This document shows, piece by piece, positions 54,218-63,227 of a DNA stretch of 64,000 bases (positions are counted from its first letter, which is position 1; the number at the start of each line of letters is the position of its first letter). This DNA comes from Rhodovulum sp. (lineage in GTDB: Bacteria; Pseudomonadota; Alphaproteobacteria; Rhodobacterales; Rhodobacteraceae). The stretch lies in contig JACKKC010000001.1 in the NCBI GenBank assembly GCA_020637615.1, forward strand, positions 62,001-126,000, written 5' to 3'. Below the pieces are notes generated by a model that worked only from the letters and a program-made list of their open reading frames with translations, was not told the DNA's origin and did not search any database. The position numbers and the translations under genes were made by a program.

Positions 54218-54844
54218 TCAGCCCGCTTCGCCCTCTTCCGCGCCTTCGGCTCCGGCCTCGTCCTCCTCGGAGCGCAGTCCGGACGGCGCCTGGATATTGG
54301 CGATGACGAAATCGCGGTCGGTGATCGTCGGGTGCACGCCCGCCGGCAGCTCGACGTTCGAGATATGCAGCGTGTCGTTGATGTTGGTGCCGGCCAGATC
54401 GAGCACGATCTTCTCGGGGATCTCGCCCGCGGTCACCATCAGCTCGACCTCGTTGCGCACCACGGTGAGCACGCCGCCGCGCTTGAGGCCGGGCGAGAGC
54501 TCGCGGTTGATGAACTCGACCGGGATATAGAGGCTGATCCGCGACTTCTCGGTCAGGCGCAGGAAGTCCACATGGGTGGGCTTGTCCTTGACCACGTCGC
54601 GCTGCACGCCGCGGCAGATGACGTTGTTGTCCGTGCCGTCGACCCTGACATTGAGCAGCGTCGAGAGGAACCGGCCCGCCTTCAGCTGCTTGATGAGGGT
54701 ATTGTAGGCGATGTTGATCGTCTGCGGCGCTTCGCCGCCGCCGTAGATCACGCCGGGGACGTATCCTTCGCGACGGGCAGTGCGGGCGGCCCCCTTGCCG
54801 ACCCCTGCGCGCGCCGCGGCCTCGAGAACGGGTGTCTCTGCCAT
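54218..54844 (-). CDS. rplY: 50S ribosomal protein L25 (Ctc/TL5 type)
   Basis: 208 residues. The start at 54844 (MAETPVLEA) has AGGAG 8 bp upstream. An ATG 24 bp earlier also has a good site, so the N-terminus is uncertain. The L25 5S-RNA-binding domain (GVGKGAARTARREGYVPGVI, THVDFLRL) is followed by a TL5-type beta domain and an acidic tail (EEDEAGAEGAEEGEAG). Confidence 0.94.
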   Translation of the reverse strand: MAETPVLEAAARAGVGKGAARTARREGYVPGVIYGGGEAPQTINIAYNTLIKQLKAGRFLSTLLNVRVDGTDNNVICRGVQRDVVKDKPTHVDFLRLTEKSRISLYIPVEFINRELSPGLKRGGVLTVVRNEVELMVTAGEIPEKIVLDLAGTNINDTLHISNVELPAGVHPTITDRDFVIANIQAPSGLRSEEDEAGAEGAEEGEAG

Positions 54845-54976
54845 CTGGCTCACTCCTGGTTGCATTGGCGGTCCTCCTCCAAGGGTGTAGGACCGCAGGC
54901 GCGCCGCATAGCGCATCCTGGGCGGGACCGGAAGCACGAATCACCGGGAGGCACGGGTTTGCCGCAATTGCACCGT

Positions 54977-56359
54977 CTATGTGGAAGTGGTTCCGATATT
55001 GTCGATCATCGAGTTGAAAACTGTGACCAGTCGATCGAGCAGCGAAAAGAACACGTCAATGCCGAAACCAACGAGAAACGCAACGGTGAGCGCGGTCAGC
55101 GACACCTGATTGTGCGCCGTGAGCGACACTTCGGTTAACTCCGTTGGCGAAACCTCCGAAATCGCCAAGCCGTTGATGACGGAAGGCCCCCAAAACCAGG
55201 CAATCGCCACGCCGGCGAATCCGCCGAGGAATACCCGCATCGCCGCCTGGACCGGTTTGGGGTCGGGACGCAACGGATTGAGGCAGACCCGAAGGTGATA
55301 GATCACCGCGCCGAGCATGCCGTAGAGCGACGGAAGGATCCAGTTCGACAGCGTGTCGACCCAGTCTCGCAGGTCCTGAGGGTCGGCAATTCGATTCTGG
55401 AAGTTGCGACTCTCAATGTCCTGAAGTCCGACGAGACAGCGCACTTGCTGGATAAGTTCGACATCGGTGGCGACGAGTTCGCCGAAGTGAAGAGTACCTC
55501 TCGGGTCGGGAACCTCTGCGGCATTCGCGATGTTTGCCGTGTGATCGGACGCAGTGATCCCGAGGCAGTGGCCGTAAGCCTCTAGCCATTTAGGCAGGGA
55601 GGGCATTGTGTCGACTGGAAGTACCGGGGCCTCTTCTTTGGCCGCAACAAGTTGTGCCGCGGTTTCGCCAATGTCCTGCTGGGTCGGCGACTGTTGTTGC
55701 GTTTCCTCCGTTTCCTCAGATGGTGGCGGTGAGACTATTCGTTTGATGGGGTTGATGACGCGATTGAACGGGTTGAATGACTCCAACGTCTGATTGTAGC
55801 GTTTGGTATCAACGACAATATCGAGCGCGATGCGCTGGGCGTCTTCCATCTTCTGTCGAAACGCGGCGCGGGTCAGACTGCCGGCATCGTCTAGGTCAGG
55901 GGGGCTGCCTCTGGCCCTGAACTGGTCAACCAGCGGTAGAAGCTCTTCCACGATGGCACGCTGGCTTTCGGCCTTGCCCGCGGCCAACTCCATCAGCACG
56001 TCCGACGCGCGTTTCTGCCAGATAGTGAAGTACCCGCATGTCAACGTCAGCAGAGCGGCCAGCACCATCAGTGTGATCCGCAGCCAGTTCCTCCCGCCCT
56101 GTCCGTCCTTGGCTGCCCTGCGAAAGGGATCGAAACCGTTCTTGAGGTCGACCAGTGTCACCGGCCGGATCGCCACCACCGCTGAATTCATCTCGCGCTG
56201 CAGGTCAACTACTTCTTCGCTTGACCAGTCGAGTTGAGGGGCGGCATCGGCACGATGCAAGGCTTCGAAAAGCCCGCTGTCGTGGAGCATGCCAGCACGC
56301 TGACCGAAAGAAGCAACCAAACGCGCATCGTCGAGTAAGTCACCGAGCAATCGGCTCAT
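54977..56359 (-). CDS. Unrecognised multi-pass membrane protein in AT-rich islet
   Basis: 460 residues. Membrane helices are predicted at about 92-113, 339-358, 372-392 and 418-440. Between the first and second lies a ~225-residue soluble region with a Glu/Gln-rich stretch (SEETEETQQQSPTQQD). No family is recognised. Composition is less GC-rich than pth-rplY and lutABC on either side. The small secreted gene at 56384-56602 lies 24 bp upstream on the same strand. Confidence 0.6.
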   Translation of the reverse strand: MSRLLGDLLDDARLVASFGQRAGMLHDSGLFEALHRADAAPQLDWSSEEVVDLQREMNSAVVAIRPVTLVDLKNGFDPFRRAAKDGQGGRNWLRITLMVLAALLTLTCGYFTIWQKRASDVLMELAAGKAESQRAIVEELLPLVDQFRARGSPPDLDDAGSLTRAAFRQKMEDAQRIALDIVVDTKRYNQTLESFNPFNRVINPIKRIVSPPPSEETEETQQQSPTQQDIGETAAQLVAAKEEAPVLPVDTMPSLPKWLEAYGHCLGITASDHTANIANAAEVPDPRGTLHFGELVATDVELIQQVRCLVGLQDIESRNFQNRIADPQDLRDWVDTLSNWILPSLYGMLGAVIYHLRVCLNPLRPDPKPVQAAMRVFLGGFAGVAIAWFWGPSVINGLAISEVSPTELTEVSLTAHNQVSLTALTVAFLVGFGIDVFFSLLDRLVTVFNSMIDNIGTTST

Positions 56360-56383
56360 GAGAACCTCCCGGTTTCGATGGGG

Positions 56384-56602
56384 TTAGCCGAACCGGCCGT
56401 TGACTAGATAGCCACTACTGTCGGTACATTTGCATGTCTGGCCGGGTATTCCCGGCTGCGAGGCCCAGCACCAGAACGAAGGTGTGAAGCAAATTGAACC
56501 GGGCACATGCGGCGGCACTTGTGCCGACGCAATACCGGCGGCAAGCAGCGCAGCAGAGACGATGACTTGAACCAACAGAATCGCGACCGAAATATTTCGC
56601 AT
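56384..56602 (-). CDS. Small secreted cysteine-rich protein
   Basis: 72 residues from ATG 56602. The signal peptide ends IASAQ. The mature part of ~42 residues has four cysteines: SICFTPSFWCWASQ and GQTCKCTDSSGY. The PGxPGxxCxC pattern recurs in short secreted alphaproteobacterial proteins of unknown role. It is the first gene of a two-gene unit with the membrane protein downstream. Confidence 0.55.
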   Translation of the reverse strand: MRNISVAILLVQVIVSAALLAAGIASAQVPPHVPGSICFTPSFWCWASQPGIPGQTCKCTDSSGYLVNGRFG

Positions 56603-56827
56603 AACCGAAACCCACCCGTGGAAAGTCAAAGAGACGAGTGCAATCAACTCTATAGATTCGTCCACTATGGTATCACACTCCGTCAGTGAAGTCGCATTAC
56701 GATTTTGTGCCGATTCGGATCCGGCACTTCGAATCAAGCCCCCGCGCCGCGTCACCGCGGGCGACTTGTCTCGACCGAAATGATCCCGTACCTCATGGTT
56801 TCGGTCGAACGACCGGGGGAGCATGTG

Positions 56828-57586
56828 ATGTCGGGTCCGCACGTTGCGTTATTCGTCACCTGCCTCGTGGACATGTTCCGCCCCTCGGTCGCCTTCGCAA
56901 CGGTCAAGCTGCTCGAGGATGCCGGCTGCCGGGTCGAGGTGCCGCCGGTCCAGACCTGCTGCGGCCAGCCGGCCTGGAACTCGGGCGACCGGGAGAATGC
57001 GAAGGCCATCGCGAGGCAGGTCATCGCCGCCTTCGAGGGCTACGCGCATGTGGTGGTGCCCTCGGGTTCCTGCGCGGCGACGATCGCCCGGGATTACGAG
57101 CGCATGTTCGAGGCCGACGACCCCTGGGCCGCGCGGGCGCGGGCGCTCGGCGCCAGGACGCACGAGATCACCGCCTTCCTGACCGACGTTCTCGGCGTCA
57201 CGGAGGTCGGGCAGAAGGCCCCGGTCAGCGTCACCTACCACGACAGCTGCTCGGGGCTGCGCAGCCTCGGCATCCGGGAGCAGCCGCGGCGGCTGCTCGC
57301 CAGCGTCGCGGGGCTGGAGCTGCGCGAGATGGCGGAGAACGACGTCTGCTGCGGCTTCGGCGGCACGTTCTGCGTGAAATATCCCGACATCTCCAACGTC
57401 ATGGCCGGCGACAAGACCCGCAACATCGCCGCCACCGGCGCGGACATGGTGCTGGCGGGCGATCTCGGCTGCCTGATGAACATGGCCGGCAAGGCGAGCC
57501 GCGAGGGGCGGGCGTTCAGGGCACGCCACGTGGTCGAGGTGCTCGCGGGCGATCTCGCGACCCCGCCGATCGGAGAAGCCGGGTGA
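56828..57586 (+). CDS. lutA: L-lactate utilization protein LutA/LldE
   Basis: 252 residues. The ATG at 56828 is used, with GGGGAG about 9 bp upstream. It carries two CCG-type cysteine-rich domains: TCCGQPAWNSG and VCCGFGGTFCVKYPDIS, which bind an iron-sulfur cofactor. It is part of the LutABC complex that oxidises L-lactate to pyruvate. Its TGA overlaps the lutB GTG. Confidence 0.92.
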   Translation: MSGPHVALFVTCLVDMFRPSVAFATVKLLEDAGCRVEVPPVQTCCGQPAWNSGDRENAKAIARQVIAAFEGYAHVVVPSGSCAATIARDYERMFEADDPWAARARALGARTHEITAFLTDVLGVTEVGQKAPVSVTYHDSCSGLRSLGIREQPRRLLASVAGLELREMAENDVCCGFGGTFCVKYPDISNVMAGDKTRNIAATGADMVLAGDLGCLMNMAGKASREGRAFRARHVVEVLAGDLATPPIGEAG

Positions 57587-59010
57587 GCCTCCACGAAGCC
57601 ACCACGCCGGCCTTCAGGGCCAACGCGCGCGCGGCGCTCGACAATGCCAATCTGCAGGCGGCGCTCCGCGGCAGCCGCGGCAATTTCATCACCAAGCGCG
57701 CCAGGGCGCGCGAGGATCTGCCCGAATTCGACGCGCTGCGCGACCGCGCGCGGGACATCAAGGACCATGTGCTCGCCCATCTCGATCTCTATCTCGAGGC
57801 CTATGAGGCGCAGGTGATCGCCAGCGGCGGCCATGTGCATTGGGCCGAGACCGCCGAGGAGGCGCGGGCGATCGTGCTCGATCTCTGCCGGCAGGCGGGG
57901 GCGAAGGCGGTCAACAAGGGCAAGACGATGATCTCCGAGGAATGCGGGATCAACGACTTCCTCGCCGAGAACGGCATCGCGCCGGTGGAGACCGACCTCG
58001 GGGAATACATCATCCAGCTGCGCGGCGAGGTGCCGAGCCACATCATCGCGCCGGCGGTGCATGTCACCGTGCCCGAGATCGAGGCCGCCTTCCGCAAGGC
58101 GCACACCCATCTCGACCCGGACCGGGACCTGAGCGACCTCGCCGCGCTGCAGGCCGAGGCGCGGGGCGTGCTGCGCGAGAAGTATTTCCAGGCCGAGGTC
58201 GGCATCACCGGCGCCAACATGCTGATCGCCGAGACCGGGCATTCGGTGATCGTCACCAACGAGGGCAACGGCGATCTCACCCAGTCGCTGCCGCGCATGC
58301 ATATCGTCATGGCGAGCCTCGAGAAGATCGTGCCGACGCTCGAGGATGCCGCGACGATCCTGCGGATCCTCGGCCGCTCGGCGACGGGCCAGGAGATGAG
58401 CGTCTACACGACCTTCTCCCGCGGCCCGCGCCGGCCGGGGGATCCGGATGGCCCGGAGGAATACCACGTCGTGCTGCTCGACAACGGAAGGTCGAACATG
58501 CTGGCGACGCCCTTCCAGGACATGCTGCGCTGCATCCGCTGCGGCGCCTGCATGAACCATTGCCCGGTCTATCAGGCGGTGGGCGGGCACGCCTATGGCT
58601 GGGTCTATCCCGGACCGATGGGCGCGGTGCTGACCCCGAGCCTGATCGGGGTGGAGCAGGGGGGGCAATTGCCCAATGCCTCGAGCTTCTGCGGCCGCTG
58701 CGAGGAGGTCTGCCCGGTGCGCATCCCGCTGCCGGGCATGATGCGCTCCTGGCGCGAGCGGGAATTCGAGAAGCGCCTGACCCCGGCCGCCATGCGCCGG
58801 GGGCTCGGCCTCTGGGCCTTCGCGGCGCGCCGCCCCCGGCTCTACCGGATCGCGGCGCGGCTCGGCGCGGGCCTCCTTTCCCGCCTCGGCTCCAAGACCG
58901 GCAGGATCGCGTCGCTGCCCTTCGCCCGGGGCTGGACCGGCGAGCGCGATCTCCCGGCGCCGCAGCGGGGCGGCACCTTCATGGACCGATGGAAGGCGGC
59001 GCGGCGATGA
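57583..59010 (+). CDS. lutB: L-lactate utilization iron-sulfur protein LutB/LldF
   Basis: 475 residues from GTG 57583 (GTGA overlap with lutA). An N-terminal LUD domain (KTMISEECGINDFLAENGI, ANMLIAETGHSVIVTNEGNG) is followed by two 4Fe-4S motifs, CIRCGACMNHCP and CGRCEEVCP, and a basic C-terminal tail. It is the electron-carrying subunit of the lactate oxidase complex. The stop overlaps the lutC ATG. Confidence 0.94.
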   Translation: MSLHEATTPAFRANARAALDNANLQAALRGSRGNFITKRARAREDLPEFDALRDRARDIKDHVLAHLDLYLEAYEAQVIASGGHVHWAETAEEARAIVLDLCRQAGAKAVNKGKTMISEECGINDFLAENGIAPVETDLGEYIIQLRGEVPSHIIAPAVHVTVPEIEAAFRKAHTHLDPDRDLSDLAALQAEARGVLREKYFQAEVGITGANMLIAETGHSVIVTNEGNGDLTQSLPRMHIVMASLEKIVPTLEDAATILRILGRSATGQEMSVYTTFSRGPRRPGDPDGPEEYHVVLLDNGRSNMLATPFQDMLRCIRCGACMNHCPVYQAVGGHAYGWVYPGPMGAVLTPSLIGVEQGGQLPNASSFCGRCEEVCPVRIPLPGMMRSWREREFEKRLTPAAMRRGLGLWAFAARRPRLYRIAARLGAGLLSRLGSKTGRIASLPFARGWTGERDLPAPQRGGTFMDRWKAARR

Positions 59011-59648
59011 GCGCGCGCGCGCGCATCCTCGACCGGATCCGGGCGGCGGCGGCACCCGGCGACCGGCAGGCGACGGTGGCGGCCTGGATGGCCGCGCCGG
59101 GCGGCGGACCCTTGCCGCATCAGGCGACGAGCCACGGGGCGCAGCGCCTCACGCAGTTCATGCAGAAGCTCGATGCGGCCGCGGCGACGGTCGGCCGGGT
59201 CTCCGCCCTCGCCGAGCTGCCCAAGGCGCTCGCCCACGAGCTGCGCAAGCGCAAGCTGCCGGCGCGGATCCGCTTCGGCGACGATCCGGTCTTCGCCGGG
59301 CTCGACTGGGGCACGATCGGGACGAGCCGCGGGCCGGGGCGCATCGAGGAGCCCGCGACCCTCAGCCGCGCCGAATTCGGCCTGGCCGAGACCGGCACGC
59401 TCGTGCTCGCCTCCGGGCCCGACAATCCCGTGACGCTCACCTTCCTCGGCGAGACGCATTTCGTCCTGCTGCGCGAGGCCGATCTCTGCGGGGGCTTCGA
59501 GGATTTCTGGACCGCCTGGCGCGAGCGTGGCCTCGATCCGCGCACCCTCAACATGGTCACCGGCCCCTCGCGCTCGGCCGATGTCGGCCAGGTCCTGCAG
59601 CTCGGCGCGCACGGGCCGGTCGCGCTGCACGTCTTCCTGCTGTCCTGA
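59007..59648 (+). CDS. lutC: L-lactate utilization protein LutC/LldG
   Basis: 213 residues, a LUD domain protein: EFGLAETGTLVLASG, then LREADLCGGFEDFW and NMVTGPSRSADV at the C-terminus. It completes the lutABC operon, with ATGA overlap to lutB. No lactate permease or GntR-type regulator is found beside the operon. Confidence 0.93.
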   Translation: MSARARILDRIRAAAAPGDRQATVAAWMAAPGGGPLPHQATSHGAQRLTQFMQKLDAAAATVGRVSALAELPKALAHELRKRKLPARIRFGDDPVFAGLDWGTIGTSRGPGRIEEPATLSRAEFGLAETGTLVLASGPDNPVTLTFLGETHFVLLREADLCGGFEDFWTAWRERGLDPRTLNMVTGPSRSADVGQVLQLGAHGPVALHVFLLS

Positions 59649-59692
59649 GGCCAGCCGGCCCGGCGGTGCGTCCCCCTTGAGAGGCGCGCCGG

Positions 59693-60487
59693 TCAGCCGG
59701 CCGCGTGGGCGGCCTCGGCGAGGCTGCGCACGAAGGCGAGCACGGCATCGGGGCTCTCGCCCGCGCCGATGCGCTCGACGATGGCCGAGCCGACCACCGC
59801 CCCGTCGGCGATGCCGGCGATGGCGCGGGCGCCCTGCGGCGTCTTCACCCCGAAGCCGACGCAGACCGGCAGGTCGGTGGCGGCCTTGATGCGCGCGACC
59901 TCGGGCGCGACCGCGGCGGCATCCGCCTCCGCCGCCCCGGTGATGCCGGTGATCGAGACGTAATAGACGAAGCCGGAGGTATTGGTGAGCACCTTGGGCA
60001 GGCGCCTTTCATCGGTGGTGGGCGTCGCGAGCCGGATGAAGTTCAGCCCCGCCGCCTGGGCCGGCAGGCAGAGCTCCGCGTCCTCCTCCGGCGGCAGGTC
60101 CACGATGATCAGCCCGTCGACCCCGGCCGCCCTGGCGTCCTGCAGGAAGCGCTCGACCCCGCGGGAATAGATCGGGTTGTAATAGCCCATGAGCACGATC
60201 GGCGTCGTCTGGTCGTCCTCGCGGAAGGCCCGCACCATGGCGAGCGTCCGGTCCATGGTCTGCCCGCCGGCGAGCGCCCGCTGCCCGGCGCGCTGAATCG
60301 CCGGGCCGTCGGCCATGGGGTCGGTGAAGGGCATGCCGAGCTCGATGAGATCGACCCCCGCGCCCGGCAGGCCGCGGATCACCGCCAGCGAGGTGTCCCG
60401 GTCGGGATCGCCCGCCATCACGAAGGAGACGAAAGCCTTGCGGCCTTCCGCACGAAGGGCGGCGAAACGGGCGTCGATGCGGCTCAT
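59693..60487 (-). CDS. trpA: Tryptophan synthase alpha chain
   Basis: 264-residue TIM barrel. The catalytic Glu49 and Asp60 lie in LIELGMPFTDPMADGP, the same numbering as the E. coli enzyme. Further blocks are LMGYYNPIYSRG, VYYVSITGITGA and VCVGFGVKTP. It cleaves indole-glycerol phosphate to indole. It is separated from trpB by the 50-59.6 kb block, so the alpha and beta genes are transcribed apart. Confidence 0.96.
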   Translation of the reverse strand: MSRIDARFAALRAEGRKAFVSFVMAGDPDRDTSLAVIRGLPGAGVDLIELGMPFTDPMADGPAIQRAGQRALAGGQTMDRTLAMVRAFREDDQTTPIVLMGYYNPIYSRGVERFLQDARAAGVDGLIIVDLPPEEDAELCLPAQAAGLNFIRLATPTTDERRLPKVLTNTSGFVYYVSITGITGAAEADAAAVAPEVARIKAATDLPVCVGFGVKTPQGARAIAGIADGAVVGSAIVERIGAGESPDAVLAFVRSLAEAAHAAG

Positions 60488-60654
60488 GCGGGCGTCCTCT
60501 CCTGACGGTTCACCCCGATTTGCAGAAGCCGGCCGCGAGATCAATCCCCGGCCGGGCGCGAGCATGGTCGCATCCGAGAATACGCACTCGTCCGCCCGAG
60601 TTCCCGGCAGGCCGGCCCGACCATCCCGCCCGGCGGGCACCGCCGGGCAGCGCC

Positions 60655-60772
60655 CGCCCCGCCCCGTCACGCCGAAGGCGTGCCTCCGGCACGACGCGGG
60701 CGCTTCGCCCCCGCCGGGTCGGGCGCTGCCCTCGTCTTGTGGCGGGACGGTCGAAGAAGAACGGCTCCAGCG
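60655..60772 (+). repeat. Dispersed repeat family 2, copy 3
   Basis: Fullest copy. It has tandem hairpins CACGCCGAAGGCGTG and GTGCCTCCGGCAC, then GGGTCGGGCGCTGCCCTCG and CGGTCGAAGAAGAACGGCTC. It matches 24574-24668 across the hairpins and 17268-17354 in the second half. It sits in the 363-bp gap between trpA and ychF, which shows nothing else except general GC richness. Confidence 0.7.
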
Positions 60773-60850
60773 CTTCGCCCCGCCCCCGGCGCGGCTTGTC
60801 AATGCCCGGGCCGCTGCCTAGAAGCGGCGCGATCTGATCGGAGTATTCGC

Positions 60851-61948
60851 ATGGGTTTCAGGACCGGGATCGTCGGGCTGCCGAACGTGGGCAAGTCGAC
60901 GCTGTTCAACGCGCTGACCCGGACCGCCGCGGCCCAGGCGGCAAACTTCCCCTTCTGCACCATCGAGCCGAACGTGGGCGAGGTGAACGTGCCCGACGCG
61001 CGCCTCGACCGGCTCGCCGAGATCGGCAAGTCGGCGCGGGTGGTGCCCTCGCGCATGACCTTCGTCGATATCGCGGGCCTGGTGCGCGGCGCCTCGAAGG
61101 GCGAGGGGCTCGGCAACCAGTTCCTCGCCAATATCCGCGAATGCGACGCCATCGCCCATGTGCTGCGCTGCTTCGAGGACGACGACGTGACCCATGTGGA
61201 GGGGCGCGTCGATCCCCTTGCCGATGCCGAGACGGTGGAGACCGAGCTGATGCTCGCCGATCTCGAGAGCGTCGAGAAGCGCCTCGCCGGGCTCGCGCGC
61301 AAGCTCAAGGGCGGCGACCGCGAGGCCGAGGCCCAGGCGCGGCTGCTCGAGGCGGCGAAGGCCGCGCTCGCGGCGGGCCGCCCGGCGCGGACGGTCGCCG
61401 TCGCCGAGGAGGATGCCCGCACCTGGCGCGGCCTGCAGCTCCTGACCGCCAAGCCGGTGCTCTATGTCTGCAACGTCGAGGAGGCCTCGGCGGCGAGCGG
61501 CAATGCGCAGTCGCGCGCGGTGGCGGCGATGGCCGACAGGGAAGGGGCCGCCTGCGTGACCATCTCGGCGGCCATCGAGGAGGAGATCGCCCAGCTCGAC
61601 GCGGCCGAGCGTGCCGAGTTCCTCGCCGATCTCGGGCTCGAGGAGGCCGGGCTCGACCGGCTGATCGCCGCCGGCCACCGGCTGCTCGGGCTCCAGACCT
61701 ATTTCACCGTCGGCCCCAAGGAGGCGCGGGCCTGGACCATCCCCAAGGGCGCCAGCGCGCCGCAGGCGGCGGGCGTGATCCACGGCGATTTCGAACGCGG
61801 CTTCATCCGGGCCGAGACCATCGCCTACGACGATTTCGTCGCGCTCGGCGGCGAGCAGGCGGCGAAGGAGGCGGGCAGGATGCGCTCCGAGGGCAAGTCC
61901 TACCGCGTCGCCGACGGCGACGTGATGCATTTCCTCTTCAACACCTGA
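60851..61948 (+). CDS. ychF: Redox-regulated ATPase YchF
   Basis: 365 residues, the standard size. The G domain has GLPNVGKST, and the G4 motif is CNVEEA (NxxE) rather than NKxD, which gives ATP preference. A coiled-coil insert is followed by the C-terminal TGS domain (LLGLQTYFTVGPKEARAW). It associates with ribosomes and is linked to stress responses. Confidence 0.95.
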   Translation: MGFRTGIVGLPNVGKSTLFNALTRTAAAQAANFPFCTIEPNVGEVNVPDARLDRLAEIGKSARVVPSRMTFVDIAGLVRGASKGEGLGNQFLANIRECDAIAHVLRCFEDDDVTHVEGRVDPLADAETVETELMLADLESVEKRLAGLARKLKGGDREAEAQARLLEAAKAALAAGRPARTVAVAEEDARTWRGLQLLTAKPVLYVCNVEEASAASGNAQSRAVAAMADREGAACVTISAAIEEEIAQLDAAERAEFLADLGLEEAGLDRLIAAGHRLLGLQTYFTVGPKEARAWTIPKGASAPQAAGVIHGDFERGFIRAETIAYDDFVALGGEQAAKEAGRMRSEGKSYRVADGDVMHFLFNT

Positions 61949-62093
61949 GCGGCGATCCGGCGCCGGGCCTCCAGCGCTCCGGACCTGGAGAGGTCGCCGG
62001 CGGGCGCTCTCGGTCATTCAGACCGGATCGGCTCGACGCTCCCGGAAACCTCCGTCGACGCGCCCGCGCGCTGCGTTCCGCGGCGATTCGACC

Positions 62094-62624
62094 TCAAGCC
62101 ACGTGCGGCCTGTGCGCGGTTGCACCGTCCATGCTGCCGATGCCCTGCAGCTTCGCTCCGAGGGACAGGCGGTCGAGGCTGCCGATCGGCAGGTTGACGA
62201 AGGCCGCGACCCGGTTGCGCAGGTAGCGCTGCGCGGCCTCGAATGCTGCCCGGCGCTGGAAGTCGGTGCCCTCCGCGGCGGCGGGATCCTCGATCCCCCA
62301 ATGCGCGGTCATCGGCTGGCCGGGCCAGAGCGGGCAGACCTCGCCGGCGGCTGAATCGCAGACGGTGAAGACGAAATCCATCCGAGGCGAGTCCGGGCGG
62401 GCGAATTCGTCCCATGACTTCGAGCGCAGCCCCTCCGTCGGGTATCCGGCCTCTTCCAGCACCCGCAGGGCCATCGGGTTGATCGCGCCCCTGGGGTGGC
62501 TTCCGGCGGAGAATCCCCGGAAACGGCCCTCGCCCAGGCGATTGACCAGGGCCTCGGCAATGATCGAGCGGGCGGAGTTGCCGGTGCAGAGGAATAGGAC
62601 GTTGTAGGGGCGATCAGCTGGCAC
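62094..62624 (-). CDS. arsC: Arsenate reductase, low-molecular-weight phosphatase type
   Basis: 176 residues from GTG 62624, with AAGGAG upstream, inside the end of arsR. The active-site loop is LCTGNSARS (Cys13, Arg19). Resolving cysteines are probably Cys89 in TVCDSAAG and Cys97 in EVCPLW, the three-Cys relay of thioredoxin-coupled ArsC. It reduces arsenate to arsenite. No arsB or acr3 efflux gene is within the window. Confidence 0.88.
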   Translation of the reverse strand: MPADRPYNVLFLCTGNSARSIIAEALVNRLGEGRFRGFSAGSHPRGAINPMALRVLEEAGYPTEGLRSKSWDEFARPDSPRMDFVFTVCDSAAGEVCPLWPGQPMTAHWGIEDPAAAEGTDFQRRAAFEAAQRYLRNRVAAFVNLPIGSLDRLSLGAKLQGIGSMDGATAHRPHVA

Positions 62625-62979
62625 GCTCGGGCTCCTTGGCCGGGGGGTCGCAGGGACGGGCGGCGACGGCGGGGACGCAAACCTCTGGATGGCCCTGACA
62701 GCAGTCATGCGTCAGGAAGTCCACGAGGCCGGCGAGGGCCGGGTAGTTCGCGGCATAGACTATCGAGCGGGCCATGCGCTGCGAGGTGACGAGGCCCGCC
62801 CGCTCGAGACTGGCGAGATGGAAGGAGGCACTGGAGGGCGCGGCGCCCACCGCCCCGGCGACTGCCCCGGCCGCCATGCCCTCGGGACCGGCGACTACCA
62901 GCGCGCGCACCATCCGCAGCCGCGTCGGCTGCGAGAGGGCGGCGAATGCATCGCGGGCCTGAACTTCGTCGAGTTTCAT
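62614..62979 (-). CDS. arsR: ArsR family arsenic-responsive repressor
   Basis: 121 residues. The winged helix includes LSQPTRLRMVRALV and APSSASFHLASLERAGLV. The C-terminal metal site reads HDCCQGHPEVC (Cys93, Cys94, Cys101), as in ArsR proteins that bind As(III) through a C-terminal Cys trio. It is the first gene of the arsRC pair, with an 11-bp overlap, and probably represses its own operon. Confidence 0.9.
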   Translation of the reverse strand: MKLDEVQARDAFAALSQPTRLRMVRALVVAGPEGMAAGAVAGAVGAAPSSASFHLASLERAGLVTSQRMARSIVYAANYPALAGLVDFLTHDCCQGHPEVCVPAVAARPCDPPAKEPERAS

Positions 62980-63150
62980 TTCGATATTTCATGAATCATC
63001 GAATCGACGATAGCCATCCTGCGTGTTCCCGCCAACCCCATTTCGCCGGCCGCCCGGACGAGCCCATGCGCCTATTCGTCGTGGCCGGGATCGAGCCCGA
63101 GGACGCGCTTGCGGAACCGCGGCCGGCGTCGCGGATCAATATTTGCATAT

Positions 63151-63186
63151 AAAACCAATGGCTTGCAGTCTGTCCCCATGGGGGCA
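63151..63186 (+). repeat. AAAACCAA-N12-TGTCCCC palindromic motif, copy C
   Basis: AAAACCAATGGCTTGCAGTC is followed by TGTCCCCATGGGGGCA. Layout and spacing equal copy A at 4171-4206. It lies 42 bp past the end of dapE on the minus strand, inside the 248-bp gap between dapE and arsR. Confidence 0.5.
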
Positions 63187-63227
63187 GGTTCCGGACGCGA
63201 AAAATCCGGCCGCGAAACCGCCCCGAT

